Shown here: piece after piece, positions 1 to 9,643 of the stretch
Numbering within the stretch: the stretch's first letter is position 1
Layout of the letters: every line of letters starts with the position of its first letter
NCBI RefSeq assembly: GCF_003865095.1
Contig: NZ_BHYK01000007.1
Location: 62,001-126,000, forward strand
Direction of reading: 5' to 3'
Source of the DNA: Clostridium tagluense
GTDB taxonomy: Bacteria; Bacillota; Clostridia; Clostridiales; Clostridiaceae
DNA length: 64,000 nucleotides
Translations under genes and position numbers: made by a program
The notes under the pieces: generated by a model
The model's database searches: none
Told to the model about the DNA's origin: nothing
What the model saw: the letters and a program-made list of their open reading frames with translations, nothing else

Positions 1-2
1 AT

Positions 3-563
3 TTATGTGCTTCGCTGGGTATACTTGGATATGAGCAATTGCTTAAGTTAAAAGAGAGTGGGATAACAATGTATCATCATAACCTAGAAACTAGCAGAGA
101 GTACTATGAAAACATATGTACAACTCACAGCTATGATGAAAGACTAGATACTATAAATGCAGCATCAAGGGCTGGAATGCTTGTTTGCTCTGGGGGAATT
201 ATTGGCCTTGGAGAAAGCTTTGAAGATAGAATTAAGCTAGCTTTTTTGTTAAGGGATTTAGGTGTTAAATCTATTCCTATAAATGTATTGAATCCAATTG
301 AGGGAACACCTCTAGAAAATGCAGAAAGATTAAACCAGGAGGAAATACTAAAAACTATTGCTATCTTCAGATTGGTGAATCCAAAAGCGCTTATAAGACT
401 TGCTGGGGGAAGAAATCGCATAGATGAGTTTGGCAAAAATTGTTTTAATGTAGGAGCCAATGCTACAATCACTGGAAACTACCTAACAACATCAGGTAAT
501 AAAATATGTGATGATAAGAAAATGGTAAGTGAGTTAAATCTGGAGGTTAGAAAAAATGGCTAA
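3..563 (+). CDS. bioB: Biotin synthase, C-terminal part (5' end outside window)
   Basis: Radical-SAM enzyme that inserts sulfur into dethiobiotin, the last step of biotin synthesis. The frame is open from base 3, upstream of the first internal ATG at 39, so the gene is cut by the window edge; 186 residues remain. What is visible is the C-terminal half of the barrel: the [13 protein letters not shown] segment carries the Cys that ligates the [2Fe-2S] sulfur-donor cluster, [14 protein letters not shown] is family-typical, and LIRLAGGRN carries the Arg ligand of that cluster. The radical-SAM CxxxCxxC motif would lie upstream of the window. The stop overlaps the bioD start by 8 bases, so the two are translationally coupled. 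Confidence 0.95.
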   Translation, partial: LCASLGILGYEQLLKLKESGITMYHHNLETSREYYENICTTHSYDERLDTINAASRAGMLVCSGGIIGLGESFEDRIKLAFLLRDLGVKSIPINVLNPIEGTPLENAERLNQEEILKTIAIFRLVNPKALIRLAGGRNRIDEFGKNCFNVGANATITGNYLTTSGNKICDDKKMVSELNLEVRKNG

Positions 564-1281
564 GGGGATATTTATAGTTGGAACAGATACGGATGTGGGT
601 AAAACTGTTGTAACTGCAGGGATTATTCATGTGCTTAGGAGTAATGGATATAATGCTACATATTTTAAGGCAGCACTTAGTGGGGCATTTGAAGTAGGCA
701 ATGAGCTTGTTCCAGGTGATGCTTTGCTTGCTTGTGATGTGAGTAATTTAGAAGAAGATTACTTTAATATAACACCTTATGTTTATAAGAACGCTGTATC
801 TCCTCATCTTGCCGCAAAACTTGAGAACAAGCCTATTGAAATAGATGTAATAAGAGAAAAATACGATTATTTAAAGAAAAAATATGATTATATAATTGCG
901 GAGGGTAGCGGTGGAATAGTATGTCCATTGATAGATGATGAAAGAGGATTATATACTCTTGAAAATCTTATTGTGGATTTAAATATGAGCGTTATTATTG
1001 TGGCAAGAGCTGGGGTAGGGACAATTAATCATACAGTACTAACTGTTAAATATATAGAATCTCTAGGGATTAAGATAAAAGGAATTATAATAAACAATTA
1101 TATAGAAAATATGATTTGCAATGATAATATTAAGATGATAGAAAAACTTACTAAAGTAACCATTATAGGCAAGTTTAAAAAGATTGAAGACCTAAAAGGA
1201 AATATGGTACAAGCTATAAGGAGAAATGCAGAGATTGCTTTTAGTGCTAAGAATATAGAGGAATGCATGGATAAATTATAA
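556..1281 (+). CDS. bioD: ATP-dependent dethiobiotin synthetase
   Basis: Forms the ureido ring of dethiobiotin from 7,8-diaminopelargonate, CO2 and ATP in the cytoplasm. The 241-residue product has the P-loop GTDTDVGKT near residues 9-17 and [11 protein letters not shown] in the middle, both standard for BioD. The usual KPVQTG segment after the P-loop reads KAALSG here; the Lys is kept. The start codon lies within the end of bioB and is preceded by GGAGG at 542-546. It sits between bioB and bioA, so it belongs to one bio operon. Confidence 0.96.
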   Translation: MAKGIFIVGTDTDVGKTVVTAGIIHVLRSNGYNATYFKAALSGAFEVGNELVPGDALLACDVSNLEEDYFNITPYVYKNAVSPHLAAKLENKPIEIDVIREKYDYLKKKYDYIIAEGSGGIVCPLIDDERGLYTLENLIVDLNMSVIIVARAGVGTINHTVLTVKYIESLGIKIKGIIINNYIENMICNDNIKMIEKLTKVTIIGKFKKIEDLKGNMVQAIRRNAEIAFSAKNIEECMDKL

Positions 1282-1302
1282 AATGAAAGTTGAGGTATTT
1301 AT

Positions 1303-2673
1303 ATGAATTATGTAGAAAAGGATTTAAAATATATATGGCATCCTTGTTCACAAATGAAGGACTATGAGGAGCTTAATCCAATAGTTATTGAAAAAGGTGA
1401 AGGGGTTTGGCTTTATGATATACATGGAAATGCATATTTAGATTGTATATCATCTTGGTGGACGAATACTCTAGGACATAGTAATAAGAGAATCAATGAG
1501 GCCATAAAAAAACAAATAGACAGCATTGAACATGTTATATTTGCAAATTTCTCAAATAAACCGGCTATAGAGCTGGCGGAAAAGCTGGTAAATATAACAC
1601 CATATAAGCTTAAAAAAGTATTTTTCTCTGATAATGGATCCTCAGCAGTAGAAATAGCCTTAAAGATGAGCTTTCATTACAATATGCAAAAGGGAAATAC
1701 TAAAAAGAAAAGGTTTGTAGCCCTAAGCGATGCATACCATGGAGAAACTTTGGGCGCATTGTCTGTTTGTGATGTAGATGAGTTTAATATGGTATACAAG
1801 CCCCTCCTTTTAGATACCTTAAGAGTAGAAGGACCAGATTGCTATAGGTGTAAATATGGTTATAGTAGAGAAAATTGTAATGCAGAGTGTTTTGGAAATA
1901 TGAAAAAATGTTTAATGGAAAATCACGAGGAGATAAGTGCGGTAATAGTTGAACCTATGGTTCAAGGAGCGGCAGGTATGAAGATTTATTCACCTATTTA
2001 TCTAAAAAAGCTTCGAGATTGTTGTGATAAATATTATGTACACCTTATTGCAGATGAGATTGCCATGGGTTTTGGTAGAACTGGAAAAATGTTTGCTTGT
2101 AATCATGCTGGAATAAGTCCAGACTTTATGTGCCTATCAAAAGGAATTTCTGCTGGATATATGCCTATGTCCGTAGTTATGACTACAGATGAAGTGTATG
2201 ATTGCTTCTATGGAGATTATAAAGAGCGAAAATCATTTATACATAGTCATACTTATGCAGGTAATGCTATGGGATGTGCCATTGCACTCGAAAACCTAAA
2301 GATATTTGAACAAGATAATATTATAGAAAACAATATAGAAAAAGGCAAACTTATAAGAGAACTTACACTAAAAAAGGCAGAAGGTTTGAATCATGTAGGT
2401 GAAGTAAGAAGTATAGGTATGATAACAGCTATAGAAATAGTAAAAGATAAAAAGACAAAGGAAAGTTATCCCTTTGACATGAGAGTAGGATACGAGATTT
2501 ACAAAATTGCGCTTAAAAAAGGTTTATTGCTCAGACCTATAGGAAATGTACTTTATTTTATTCCGCCATACATTATACAGCAAGAGGAGATAGAGTTCAT
2601 GGTGAATACTTGCTTTCAAAGTATAGAAGAATATTTCCAGCAAAACGCAGGTGGGGACTATACTGATATGTAG
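1303..2673 (+). CDS. bioA: Adenosylmethionine--8-amino-7-oxononanoate aminotransferase
   Basis: PLP-dependent class-III aminotransferase that makes 7,8-diaminopelargonate in biotin synthesis. At 456 residues it is of normal length. Visible features are WHPCSQMKDY near the N terminus, the SSWWTNTLGHS substrate-binding segment, the ADEIAMGFGRTG cofactor segment, and the PLP Lys at about residue 280 in LSKGISAGYMP. An insert with several Cys (CYRCKYGYSRENC, about residues 180-195) is typical of Firmicute BioA proteins. It lies 21 bases after bioD and is the last gene of the operon, followed by a strong terminator. Confidence 0.95.
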   Translation: MNYVEKDLKYIWHPCSQMKDYEELNPIVIEKGEGVWLYDIHGNAYLDCISSWWTNTLGHSNKRINEAIKKQIDSIEHVIFANFSNKPAIELAEKLVNITPYKLKKVFFSDNGSSAVEIALKMSFHYNMQKGNTKKKRFVALSDAYHGETLGALSVCDVDEFNMVYKPLLLDTLRVEGPDCYRCKYGYSRENCNAECFGNMKKCLMENHEEISAVIVEPMVQGAAGMKIYSPIYLKKLRDCCDKYYVHLIADEIAMGFGRTGKMFACNHAGISPDFMCLSKGISAGYMPMSVVMTTDEVYDCFYGDYKERKSFIHSHTYAGNAMGCAIALENLKIFEQDNIIENNIEKGKLIRELTLKKAEGLNHVGEVRSIGMITAIEIVKDKKTKESYPFDMRVGYEIYKIALKKGLLLRPIGNVLYFIPPYIIQQEEIEFMVNTCFQSIEEYFQQNAGGDYTDM

Positions 2674-2686
2674 CAATTGAGGCACC

Positions 2687-2726
2687 AAAAAGCATTCAAT
2701 CTTTTATGATTGAATGCTTTTTCTTT
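2687..2726 (+). terminator. Terminator of the bio operon
   Basis: A 15-bp perfect stem, arms 2687-2701 and 2708-2722 with a 6-nt loop, ends in a T-rich run directly after bioA. Confidence 0.9.
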
Positions 2727-2916
2727 ATATAGAGAAGATCAAAATGCATAAATAATTAATTTCAGAGTCATTCTTGAATTAATTTGTGAGAGTTTTAATT
2801 TGTATAAAAAGGAATAAGTCGCATAATATAACAAACATTTTGCATATACTTTATAAAGAAGAACAAAAAAACTCCTGTGGGAGTGTAAATCTACGAGCTT
2901 ATAAGTTATTTATATC

Positions 2917-3076
2917 TTGACAAAGAATATAAAATATTGTAACAATACTGTTAATACAGAATATTTAATAAATTACAATAATTGCAATGAAAACATGGCA
3001 ATATTCTAATTGATTGAAGAACACGAACATATCCTTTATCAAAAAAACGTTTTTATAATGAATGAACAAATATTCA
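2917..3076 (+). promoter_or_regulatory. Candidate promoter region of the DUF3798 ABC transporter operon
   Basis: The 570-base gap 2674-3243 holds no gene. A TTGACA (2917-2922) has only a poor -10 partner. A TATAAT stands at 3054-3059 without a good -35. Just downstream of that -10 is a partial dyad with TGAA and TTCA ends (3063-3076), which resembles the perfect TGAAAA-CTA-TTTTCA site found after rpiR, so the RpiR protein may act here too (inference). A short ACTCC/GGAGT hairpin lies near 2871-2884. Nothing else is evident. Confidence 0.35.
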
Positions 3077-3243
3077 CTATAAAAGTGCAGGATTTCTCTG
3101 AAATTATTCAAATTGCTTACATTCTATAACTTGAATGCCAAATTCTTTGTAAAATTAATTCCTTCTGTAGAGGGAACTATTACACTTAGAATTTTTGTAT
3201 TATATATGAGCTTTGCTCTGAAAAATAAAAAGGGGGATTCTAG

Positions 3244-4452
3244 ATGTTAAAAAGGTCATTAGCAATTGGTTTAAGTTTAATGCTAACATTTGGTATGGTA
3301 GGCTGTGCAAAAAAACCGGCTGTAACTGAGACTAAAAAGATGCACATTGGAATTGTTACTGGTACTGTATCGCAGGGTGAGGATGATCTGCGTGGTGCTG
3401 AAGCAATGATTAAAAAGTATGGCGATGCAGCTTCCGGCGGGATGATAAAGCATGTTACTTATCCAGATAATTTTACGCAAGAACTAGAAACTACTATTAG
3501 TACAATTACTGGCCTGGCAGATGATGCAGACATGAAAGTAATTGTGGTAAATCAAGCAGTTCCAGGTACTGTTGCAGCATTTAAACAGATTCGTGAAAAA
3601 AGGCCTGATATATTACTGTTAGCTAACTCTTCTCAAGAGGATACTGCTATGATCGAAGCAACTTCAGATTTGGTTGTAGACCCTGATAACGTAAACCGTG
3701 GCTATCTTATGATACTGGCTGCGAAAAAGATGGGCGCAAAAACTTTCGTGCACATTTCTTTCCCTAGACATATGAGTATAGAACTTCTTTCACTCAGAAA
3801 AAACATTATGCAACAAGCTTGTAAAGACTTAGGAATTAAATTTGTATTTGAAACAGCTCCAGACCCAACAAGCGACGTTGGAATTCCAGGAGCACAACAG
3901 TTTATTCTTGAAAAAATGCCAGCATGGGTTGCAAAATATGGAAAAGATACAGCATTTTTCTGCACAAATGATGCTCAGACAGAGCCATTATTAAAACGTG
4001 TTGCAGAACTGGGAGCGATATTTGTTGAACCAGATCTTCCTTCACCAGTAATGGGATATCCAGGAGCATTTGGTATTGATTTAAAAGCAGAAGCTGGAAA
4101 CTGGCCTGAGATATTGAAAAAAGTTGAAGCAACTGTAGTAGCTAAAGGTGGTTCAGGAAGAATGGGTACATGGGCATATTCTTATGGATACACAGCTAGC
4201 GAAGGTTTGGTAGAATATGGTAAGGGCGTAGCAGAAGGCACAATGAAAAAGGGCAATCTTGCTGATCTAATAAAGGCATTTGGTCAATATACACCAGGAG
4301 CTGAGTGGAATGGTTCCTTGTATACAGATAGAGTTAGTGGAAAAGAAATTTCAAATCACGTAATGGTTTATCAAGACACTTATGTATTTGGAAAAGGATA
4401 CCTAGGTAACAGTAAAGAAGTGGTTCCTCCAGTATATAAGACCATAAAGTAA
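3244..4452 (+). CDS. DUF3798 family lipoprotein, putative ABC solute-binding protein
   Basis: A 402-residue predicted lipoprotein with a basic N terminus, hydrophobic stretch and lipobox ending at Cys21 (GMVGC). The mature part begins HIGIVTGTVSQGEDDLRGAE and has the alternating strand/helix look of a periplasmic-binding-protein fold. I recognise it as the DUF3798 family, whose ligand is not established. It is followed by an RbsA-type ATPase and two RbsC-type permeases, so it most likely binds the imported solute outside the membrane. An inter-gene hairpin after it would allow excess production of the binding protein over the membrane parts, as is common in such operons. Gluconate genes lie downstream, which suggests but does not prove a sugar-acid or sugar ligand. 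Confidence 0.8.
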   Translation: MLKRSLAIGLSLMLTFGMVGCAKKPAVTETKKMHIGIVTGTVSQGEDDLRGAEAMIKKYGDAASGGMIKHVTYPDNFTQELETTISTITGLADDADMKVIVVNQAVPGTVAAFKQIREKRPDILLLANSSQEDTAMIEATSDLVVDPDNVNRGYLMILAAKKMGAKTFVHISFPRHMSIELLSLRKNIMQQACKDLGIKFVFETAPDPTSDVGIPGAQQFILEKMPAWVAKYGKDTAFFCTNDAQTEPLLKRVAELGAIFVEPDLPSPVMGYPGAFGIDLKAEAGNWPEILKKVEATVVAKGGSGRMGTWAYSYGYTASEGLVEYGKGVAEGTMKKGNLADLIKAFGQYTPGAEWNGSLYTDRVSGKEISNHVMVYQDTYVFGKGYLGNSKEVVPPVYKTIK

Positions 4453-4526
4453 ACAAAAAACATTGAACATTAGTAAGCAGTCTTTAGAGACTATTCTCAA
4501 TGTATTATTATAACCAAATAAGTGTG

Positions 4527-4565
4527 AATTGCTTTGCATGCATATGTGTGCAAAGTAATTTTCCT
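4527..4565 (+). terminator. Intra-operon hairpin (partial terminator)
   Basis: A 12-bp stem, arms 4527-4538 and 4549-4560 with one G-T pair, is followed by TTTTCCTT between the binding protein and the ATPase gene. It is likely a leaky terminator or mRNA stabiliser. Confidence 0.55.
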
Positions 4566-4592
4566 TATATTGAATGATAAGAGGTGAATTTA

Positions 4593-6218
4593 TTGTCTAC
4601 AGATAATGTACTACTTAAAGTAGAAGGTGTTGGCAAAGAATATGACGGAAACAGGGTGCTTAAAGATATAAGTTTCACACTTGAAAAAGGAAAGATATTG
4701 GGACTTGTTGGAGAGAATGGAGCAGGCAAATCTACACTGATGAATATCTTATTTGGTATGAAGGTGATTTCTGAAACCGGTGGTTACGAAGGGTCTGTTT
4801 ATTTAAATGGAGAAAAAATTAAATTTAAAAGTCCTGTGGATGCATTAAAAGCAGGAATAGGAATGGTACACCAAGAATTTTCATTAATTCCTGGGTTTAC
4901 GGTAGGAGAAAATGTACTTCTTAACATGGAAAAGACCAAGAAAAGTTTGCTTTCAAAGGTCCTAGGTAAACGGGTAGAAACTATAGATTTACCAGAAATT
5001 CGAAAGAGTGCTCAAAAAGCAATAGATACATTAGGAATTCAGTTAGATACAGAAACTTTGGTATCAGAGATGCCAGTTGGACATAAGCAATTTATAGAAA
5101 TAGCACGTGAAATTAACAGAAGTCAGGTTAAGCTTATTGTTTTAGATGAGCCAACTGCAGTACTTACAGAATCTGAGGCTGAGATTTTACTTAGATCAAT
5201 GAGACTGCTGGCTGATATAGGTATTTCTATTGTATTTATATCCCACAGACTTCATGAAATAACATCTATTTGCGATACTATTGTTGTACTTCGTGATGGG
5301 TTAGTTGTGGTGGAAACACCATCAGAGAGTGTGGATGTAAGACAGATTGCTGAATGGATGGTGGGTAGGGATGTTGATGAAGAAGCCAAATATATAAGGC
5401 CCCTAGTAAAAATTGATGAAAAGGATATTATTTTTGAAGCTCGAAATCTCTGGGTGGATATGCCTGGTGAAACAATTAAAAATGTGTCATTAAAGGTACG
5501 CACGGGTGAAATCTTAGGTATTGGTGGTCTTGCTGGGCAAGGTAAGCTTGGAATTCCTAATGGAATTATGGGGCTTTTTGCCAGCGGTGGGGAGATTTTC
5601 TTTGAGGGTAAACCACTCAAGTTAAACAATACACTAAATGCACTACAAAGTGGCATAGTGTTTGTATCTGAGGATCGTAGAGGTGTTGGACTACTTTTAG
5701 ATGAACCTATTGACTGGAATATTGCTTTTAATGCCATGCAAGTTCAAAATAAATTTCTTAAAAGTTATTTAGGGGGGGTGATTAAGTGGCGTGACGAGAA
5801 AGCTATGAAAGCATGTGCCCTGGAATATATAAAGTCACTAGAGATAAGGTGCACTAGTCAGCGTCAAAAGGCAAGAAATTTATCAGGGGGAAATCAACAA
5901 AAGGTTTGCCTTGCAAAGGCATTTGCTATGAATCCGAAGCTATTGTTTGTCTCTGAACCTACCCGTGGTATTGATGTTGGAGCAAAAAAATTGGTTTTAC
6001 ATGCATTAAGAAAATATAATGAAGAAAACAATACAACTATAGTTATAATATCATCAGAACTGGAAGAACTTAGATCTATTAGTGATAGGATAGCTATTGT
6101 TTGTGAAGGGAAAATATTTGGTATTCTGCCACCAGATGCAGAAGTAGTTGATTTTGGGTTATTAATGGCCGGAGAATTTAAGATAAACGAAGAGGGTGAA
6201 AAAATATGGCTCAGATAA
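4593..6218 (+). CDS. Sugar/nucleoside-type ABC transporter ATPase (two fused nucleotide-binding domains)
   Basis: Cytoplasmic ATPase of the RbsA/MglA/NupO type that powers the adjacent permeases. The N-terminal domain has Walker A GENGAGKST near residue 39 and Walker B LIVLDEPT; its signature is the divergent MPVGHKQF. The C-terminal domain has the degenerate P-loop GGLAGQGKLG, an intact LSGGNQQK signature, and SEPTRGID instead of DEP. This one-active, one-degenerate arrangement is normal for the family. I chose the TTG at 4593 because AGAGGTGA ends 5 bases before it; an in-frame GTG at 4584 lies inside that ribosome binding site. The stop overlaps the next permease by 13 bases. Confidence 0.92.
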   Translation: MSTDNVLLKVEGVGKEYDGNRVLKDISFTLEKGKILGLVGENGAGKSTLMNILFGMKVISETGGYEGSVYLNGEKIKFKSPVDALKAGIGMVHQEFSLIPGFTVGENVLLNMEKTKKSLLSKVLGKRVETIDLPEIRKSAQKAIDTLGIQLDTETLVSEMPVGHKQFIEIAREINRSQVKLIVLDEPTAVLTESEAEILLRSMRLLADIGISIVFISHRLHEITSICDTIVVLRDGLVVVETPSESVDVRQIAEWMVGRDVDEEAKYIRPLVKIDEKDIIFEARNLWVDMPGETIKNVSLKVRTGEILGIGGLAGQGKLGIPNGIMGLFASGGEIFFEGKPLKLNNTLNALQSGIVFVSEDRRGVGLLLDEPIDWNIAFNAMQVQNKFLKSYLGGVIKWRDEKAMKACALEYIKSLEIRCTSQRQKARNLSGGNQQKVCLAKAFAMNPKLLFVSEPTRGIDVGAKKLVLHALRKYNEENNTTIVIISSELEELRSISDRIAIVCEGKIFGILPPDAEVVDFGLLMAGEFKINEEGEKIWLR

Positions 6219-7240
6219 AAAAATTCGTCAAAAATTTTGGATGGGCTCGCATCATCATTGCCATTTTCCTGCTAATATTAATTATTGTGGCTCCTATTTT
6301 CGGGGTAAGGATTGATACATCTTTAAATGATGTTATTGTACGGTTTGGTATGAGTGGTATTATGGTACTTTCTATGGTGCCTATGATTCAATCAGGATGC
6401 GGGCTGAACTTTGGTGTTCCAGTAGGCCTTATATCAGGAATGATGGGAGCTGTGGTGAGCCTAGAGTTTAATCTTACAGGTATGGCAGGGATTGGAGTAG
6501 CCTTTTTAGTTGGCCTTGCTATGGCCGCAGTTTTGGGTTTTCTTTATGGACTACTACTTAACCGTGTTAAAGGAGATGAAATGATTATAGCCACATATGT
6601 GGGTTTCTCATTCGTTTTTTTAATGAACATATTGTGGCTCAAACTTCCCTTTAAAAATCCAGCAAGTGTTATGGGTTTTAAAGGAGAGGGGCTCAGAACC
6701 ACAATTAGTGTTGAAGACTACTGGATACATGTACTTAGTGATTTCTTCAAAATCCCTGTTTCAAAATATCTAATTATACCTATAGGAATGCTTTTATTTT
6801 TTAGTCTTATGTGTTTGATAGTTTGGGGCTTTTTTAAAACAAAGCTTGGAACTGCTATAACAGCAGTGGGCTCTAATCCAGATTATGCAAGGGCTTCAGG
6901 AATTAATATTAATAAAATGAGACTAGTATCAGTAATGCTGTCAACAATGATAGCAGCAGTTGGTATGATTGCTTTTGAGCAAGGCTTTGGTTTTATTCAA
7001 ATGTACAATGGACCCACAGCGTTTGTCTTTCCATCGGTGGCAGCTGTTCTCCTTGGAGGTGCCTGCGTTAACAAAGCAACCATCACCAATGTAGTTATTG
7101 GAACATTTTTGTTTCAAGGTATTTTGACAATGACGCCGTCAGTCATAAACAGTGCGATCAATATTGACGTATCTGAAATCATCCGAATAATAGTTTCTAA
7201 CGGATTGATTGTATATGCACTGACTCGGAAAGGGAGGTAG
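6206..7240 (+). CDS. ABC transporter permease (RbsC/BPD_transp_2 family), subunit 1
   Basis: A 344-residue integral membrane protein with about eight to ten hydrophobic helices, for example IIIAIFLLILIIVAPIF near the N terminus. The soluble loop ...FFKTKLGTAITAVGSNPDYARASGI is the conserved EAA-like coupling segment of the RbsC/NupP family that contacts the ATPase. It overlaps the ATPase gene and ends 3 bases before the second permease. The pair would form a heterodimeric channel, as in BmpA-NupOPQ or PnrABCDE systems (family knowledge). Confidence 0.9.
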   Translation: MAQIKKFVKNFGWARIIIAIFLLILIIVAPIFGVRIDTSLNDVIVRFGMSGIMVLSMVPMIQSGCGLNFGVPVGLISGMMGAVVSLEFNLTGMAGIGVAFLVGLAMAAVLGFLYGLLLNRVKGDEMIIATYVGFSFVFLMNILWLKLPFKNPASVMGFKGEGLRTTISVEDYWIHVLSDFFKIPVSKYLIIPIGMLLFFSLMCLIVWGFFKTKLGTAITAVGSNPDYARASGININKMRLVSVMLSTMIAAVGMIAFEQGFGFIQMYNGPTAFVFPSVAAVLLGGACVNKATITNVVIGTFLFQGILTMTPSVINSAINIDVSEIIRIIVSNGLIVYALTRKGR

Positions 7241-7243
7241 GTC

Positions 7244-8353
7244 ATGAAATTTGATAAGAAAAAAATAGGTCCATTACTTACGGGTAGTGTTGTGCCATTA
7301 ATGTTTTTAATCATCAGCATAATAGCAATACCGCTTTCGGGGTATTCTGGAGGTTTTTTGGTGGATCAGATTATAACCAGGCTGGCAAGAAACTCTTTCC
7401 TAGTATTAGCACTGCTGCTTCCCATTATGGCGGGAATGGGTATCAACTTTGGGATGGTTTTAGGTGCTATGGCAGGTCAAATTGGATTGATATTTATTAC
7501 TGACTGGGGTATTACAGGAGCTCCAGGGCTACTCCTTGCGGCACTTGTTGCAGCGCCTATAGCAATAGGCCTTGGATATTTTTGTGGTGTGGTACTAAAT
7601 AGGGCTAAAGGCCGTGAAATGGTTACTGGCATGATTCTAGGTTTTTTTATTCTTGGTGTTTATCAATTCTTTCTTTTATACATGTGCGGAAATGTAATTC
7701 CGTTTAAGACTAGTTCACTGCTGCTTTCTAAAGGGTATGGTGTACGTAATGCCTTGAACTTGGGTGTAGCTAAAGGATTTGATAAACTAATTTTAATAAA
7801 TATAAATGGTATAAATATTCCGGTTGGAACCTTTTTGATTATAGGTTTGATTTGTGTCTTCACTGTTTGGTTTAGAAAAACAAAACTGGGTCAGGATATG
7901 AGAGCTGTAGGACTTGACATGAGTGTATCTGATACTGCAGGAATTGCTGTTGATAAGACACGTATTCAGTCCATCATAATTTCAACAGTCCTTGCTTGCT
8001 TTGGACAAATAATTTATCTGCAGAATATAGGAACTATGAATACCTATAATGGAGCAGATCAAGCAGGCCTTTTTGCAGCTGCATCACTTTTAGTTGGTGG
8101 TGCAACGGTTACTAGAGCTTCTATCCCAAATGCCATTATTGGTACTGCACTGTTTCATTTGATGTTTATAGTTATGCCTATGGCAGGCAAAAATATTACT
8201 GGGTCGGCTATGATTGGTGAATACTTGCGTATGTTTATATCCTACGGGGTTATTACCATAGCGCTAGTTCTACATGCTTGGAAACGACAAAAGGATAAAG
8301 ATATGGAGCGGCACAGTTTTCAGTTAGATATGGAAAAACAGGCTAGTAAATGA
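7244..8353 (+). CDS. ABC transporter permease (RbsC/BPD_transp_2 family), subunit 2
   Basis: A 369-residue membrane protein, paralogous to the preceding permease: MGINFGMVLGAMAGQIG matches GLNFGVPVGLISGMMG in subunit 1, and the coupling loop FRKTKLGQDMRAVGLDMSVSDTAGI is conserved. The C-terminal tail of about 25 residues is hydrophilic and charged (HAWKRQKDKDMERH), presumably cytoplasmic. It is the last gene of the importer operon. Confidence 0.9.
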   Translation: MKFDKKKIGPLLTGSVVPLMFLIISIIAIPLSGYSGGFLVDQIITRLARNSFLVLALLLPIMAGMGINFGMVLGAMAGQIGLIFITDWGITGAPGLLLAALVAAPIAIGLGYFCGVVLNRAKGREMVTGMILGFFILGVYQFFLLYMCGNVIPFKTSSLLLSKGYGVRNALNLGVAKGFDKLILININGINIPVGTFLIIGLICVFTVWFRKTKLGQDMRAVGLDMSVSDTAGIAVDKTRIQSIIISTVLACFGQIIYLQNIGTMNTYNGADQAGLFAAASLLVGGATVTRASIPNAIIGTALFHLMFIVMPMAGKNITGSAMIGEYLRMFISYGVITIALVLHAWKRQKDKDMERHSFQLDMEKQASK

Positions 8354-8473
8354 TAAATGTGTTAGAAATATATTAGTAATGCAAATATAAAGATTTAGGG
8401 ATAATTTATCTCAACCTTTGGAAGCATAAGGCATGTTCTAAAAAAAATTATACTAAAATGAATAGTTAGTTGT

Positions 8474-8510
8474 AAACGCAGGGTGATTTAAAAGGCACAA
8501 TGCGTTTTTG
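8474..8510 (+). terminator. Possible weak terminator after the importer operon
   Basis: A 7-bp stem (8474-8480 with 8501-8507) with a large loop runs into TTTTTG. The stem is short, so this is a tentative call. Confidence 0.35.
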
Positions 8511-8609
8511 CTTATGCAATTTAATAATATATAGTATAATAGAAACTATGGAAGAGCTTGTATGATGAAATCGTAAGTAAAGCCAAAAATACTGTTAGGT
8601 GGTAATATA

Positions 8610-9458
8610 ATGAATGACATAGGCGGTATAGAAAGATTAAGAAATATATATTCAGAACTTAAAGGTGCGGAAAAAAGAGTTGGGGAATACATACTTAAAA
8701 ATCCAAAGGATATTATCCACTCATCTATTACAGAACTTGCTGATAACTGTAAATGTGGTGAAGCCACGGTGTTTAGACTTAGTAAAAAACTAGGGTTTAA
8801 AGGATATCAAGATTTAAAGATAAGCATAGCTAGTGAAATTGTAAAGCCTCTTGTAAATATTCATGAAGAAATAAAAGAGAATGATGATACCTTGGTTATA
8901 ATGCAAAAGATATTTAATTCTACAATAAGTTCTCTTAATGAGACTTTAAGAATAAACGACAGTGGGGAGTTAGATAAGGCTATAGGCTATATTCATAGTG
9001 CGAAAAGAACAGCTTTTTTCGGTATGGGTGGATCGGCCGCAATAGCCCTTGATGCATATCACAAGTTTATGAGAACAGGAAAGTACTGCATATTTCATGA
9101 AGACTCTCATTTTCAAGCTATGATAAGTTCAATGTATGACGAAAATGATTGCATTCTAGCTATTTCAAATACTGGAAGTAATAAGGAATTAGTAGAGAGC
9201 CTGCGAATTGCCAAGGAAAAAGGAGTGAAAATAATATCAGTAACTTCAAATTTTAAGTCTCCTATATCAAAGGTATCAGATGTGGTTCTACTATCTTATG
9301 GTAAAGAAAATCTATCAAAAAGTGAGGCAATGGATGCAAGAATCAGTGCATTATCACTTATAGACTGTTTGTTTGTAGGTACTTGTTTAAAGGATAAAGA
9401 GAATTATTATAAGGCTTTAGGGCAAATAAGGGAAGCTATAGCAAATAAGAGATATTAA
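8610..9458 (+). CDS. MurR/RpiR family transcriptional regulator
   Basis: Sugar-phosphate-responsive DNA-binding protein of 282 residues. The N-terminal RpiR-type HTH spans about residues 1-75 (EKRVGEYILKNP...ITELADNCKCGEATVFRLSKKLGFKGYQDLK). A SIS sugar-isomerase-like domain spans about 110-260, with AFFGMGGSAAIALDAYHKF and the phosphosugar-binding AISNTGSNKELVESLRIAKEKG. It lies between the ABC importer and the gluconate genes and probably controls one or both in response to a phosphorylated sugar such as 6-phosphogluconate (inference). The start has GGTGG-type spacing from the upstream GTTAGGTGG. Confidence 0.9.
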   Translation: MNDIGGIERLRNIYSELKGAEKRVGEYILKNPKDIIHSSITELADNCKCGEATVFRLSKKLGFKGYQDLKISIASEIVKPLVNIHEEIKENDDTLVIMQKIFNSTISSLNETLRINDSGELDKAIGYIHSAKRTAFFGMGGSAAIALDAYHKFMRTGKYCIFHEDSHFQAMISSMYDENDCILAISNTGSNKELVESLRIAKEKGVKIISVTSNFKSPISKVSDVVLLSYGKENLSKSEAMDARISALSLIDCLFVGTCLKDKENYYKALGQIREAIANKRY

Positions 9459-9468
9459 AATAATTTTC

Positions 9469-9495
9469 ATACACTCAATAAGAGTGTATTTTTTT
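9469..9495 (+). terminator. Terminator of rpiR
   Basis: An 8-bp stem, ATACACTC with GAGTGTAT (9469-9476 and 9482-9489), is followed by a run of seven T. Confidence 0.85.
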
Positions 9496-9504
9496 ACGCA
9501 AAAA

Positions 9505-9556
9505 TGAAAACTATTTTCAAAAAAACCTTGATTAAACCTTTACACTATAATATAAT
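9505..9556 (+). promoter_or_regulatory. gnt operon promoter with palindromic operator
   Basis: A perfect dyad TGAAAA-CTA-TTTTCA lies at 9505-9519. It is followed by TTGATT (9528-9533), a 17-base spacer and TATAAT (9551-9556). The operator directly upstream of the -35 is a natural site for the RpiR protein encoded just before it (inference). A half-site TTTTCA recurs before and after. Confidence 0.7.
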
Positions 9557-9643
9557 AATAAAAAAGATAATAATTTTCATAAAATAGCAATTATACTAAT
9601 ATTAAAGAATAAAAAGAAAATTTATTTCAAATAGGAGGATATC

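Noticed and set aside
131-472. Minus-strand open frame opposite bioB
   Set aside because: It has no ribosome site and lies fully opposite a clear bioB coding frame.
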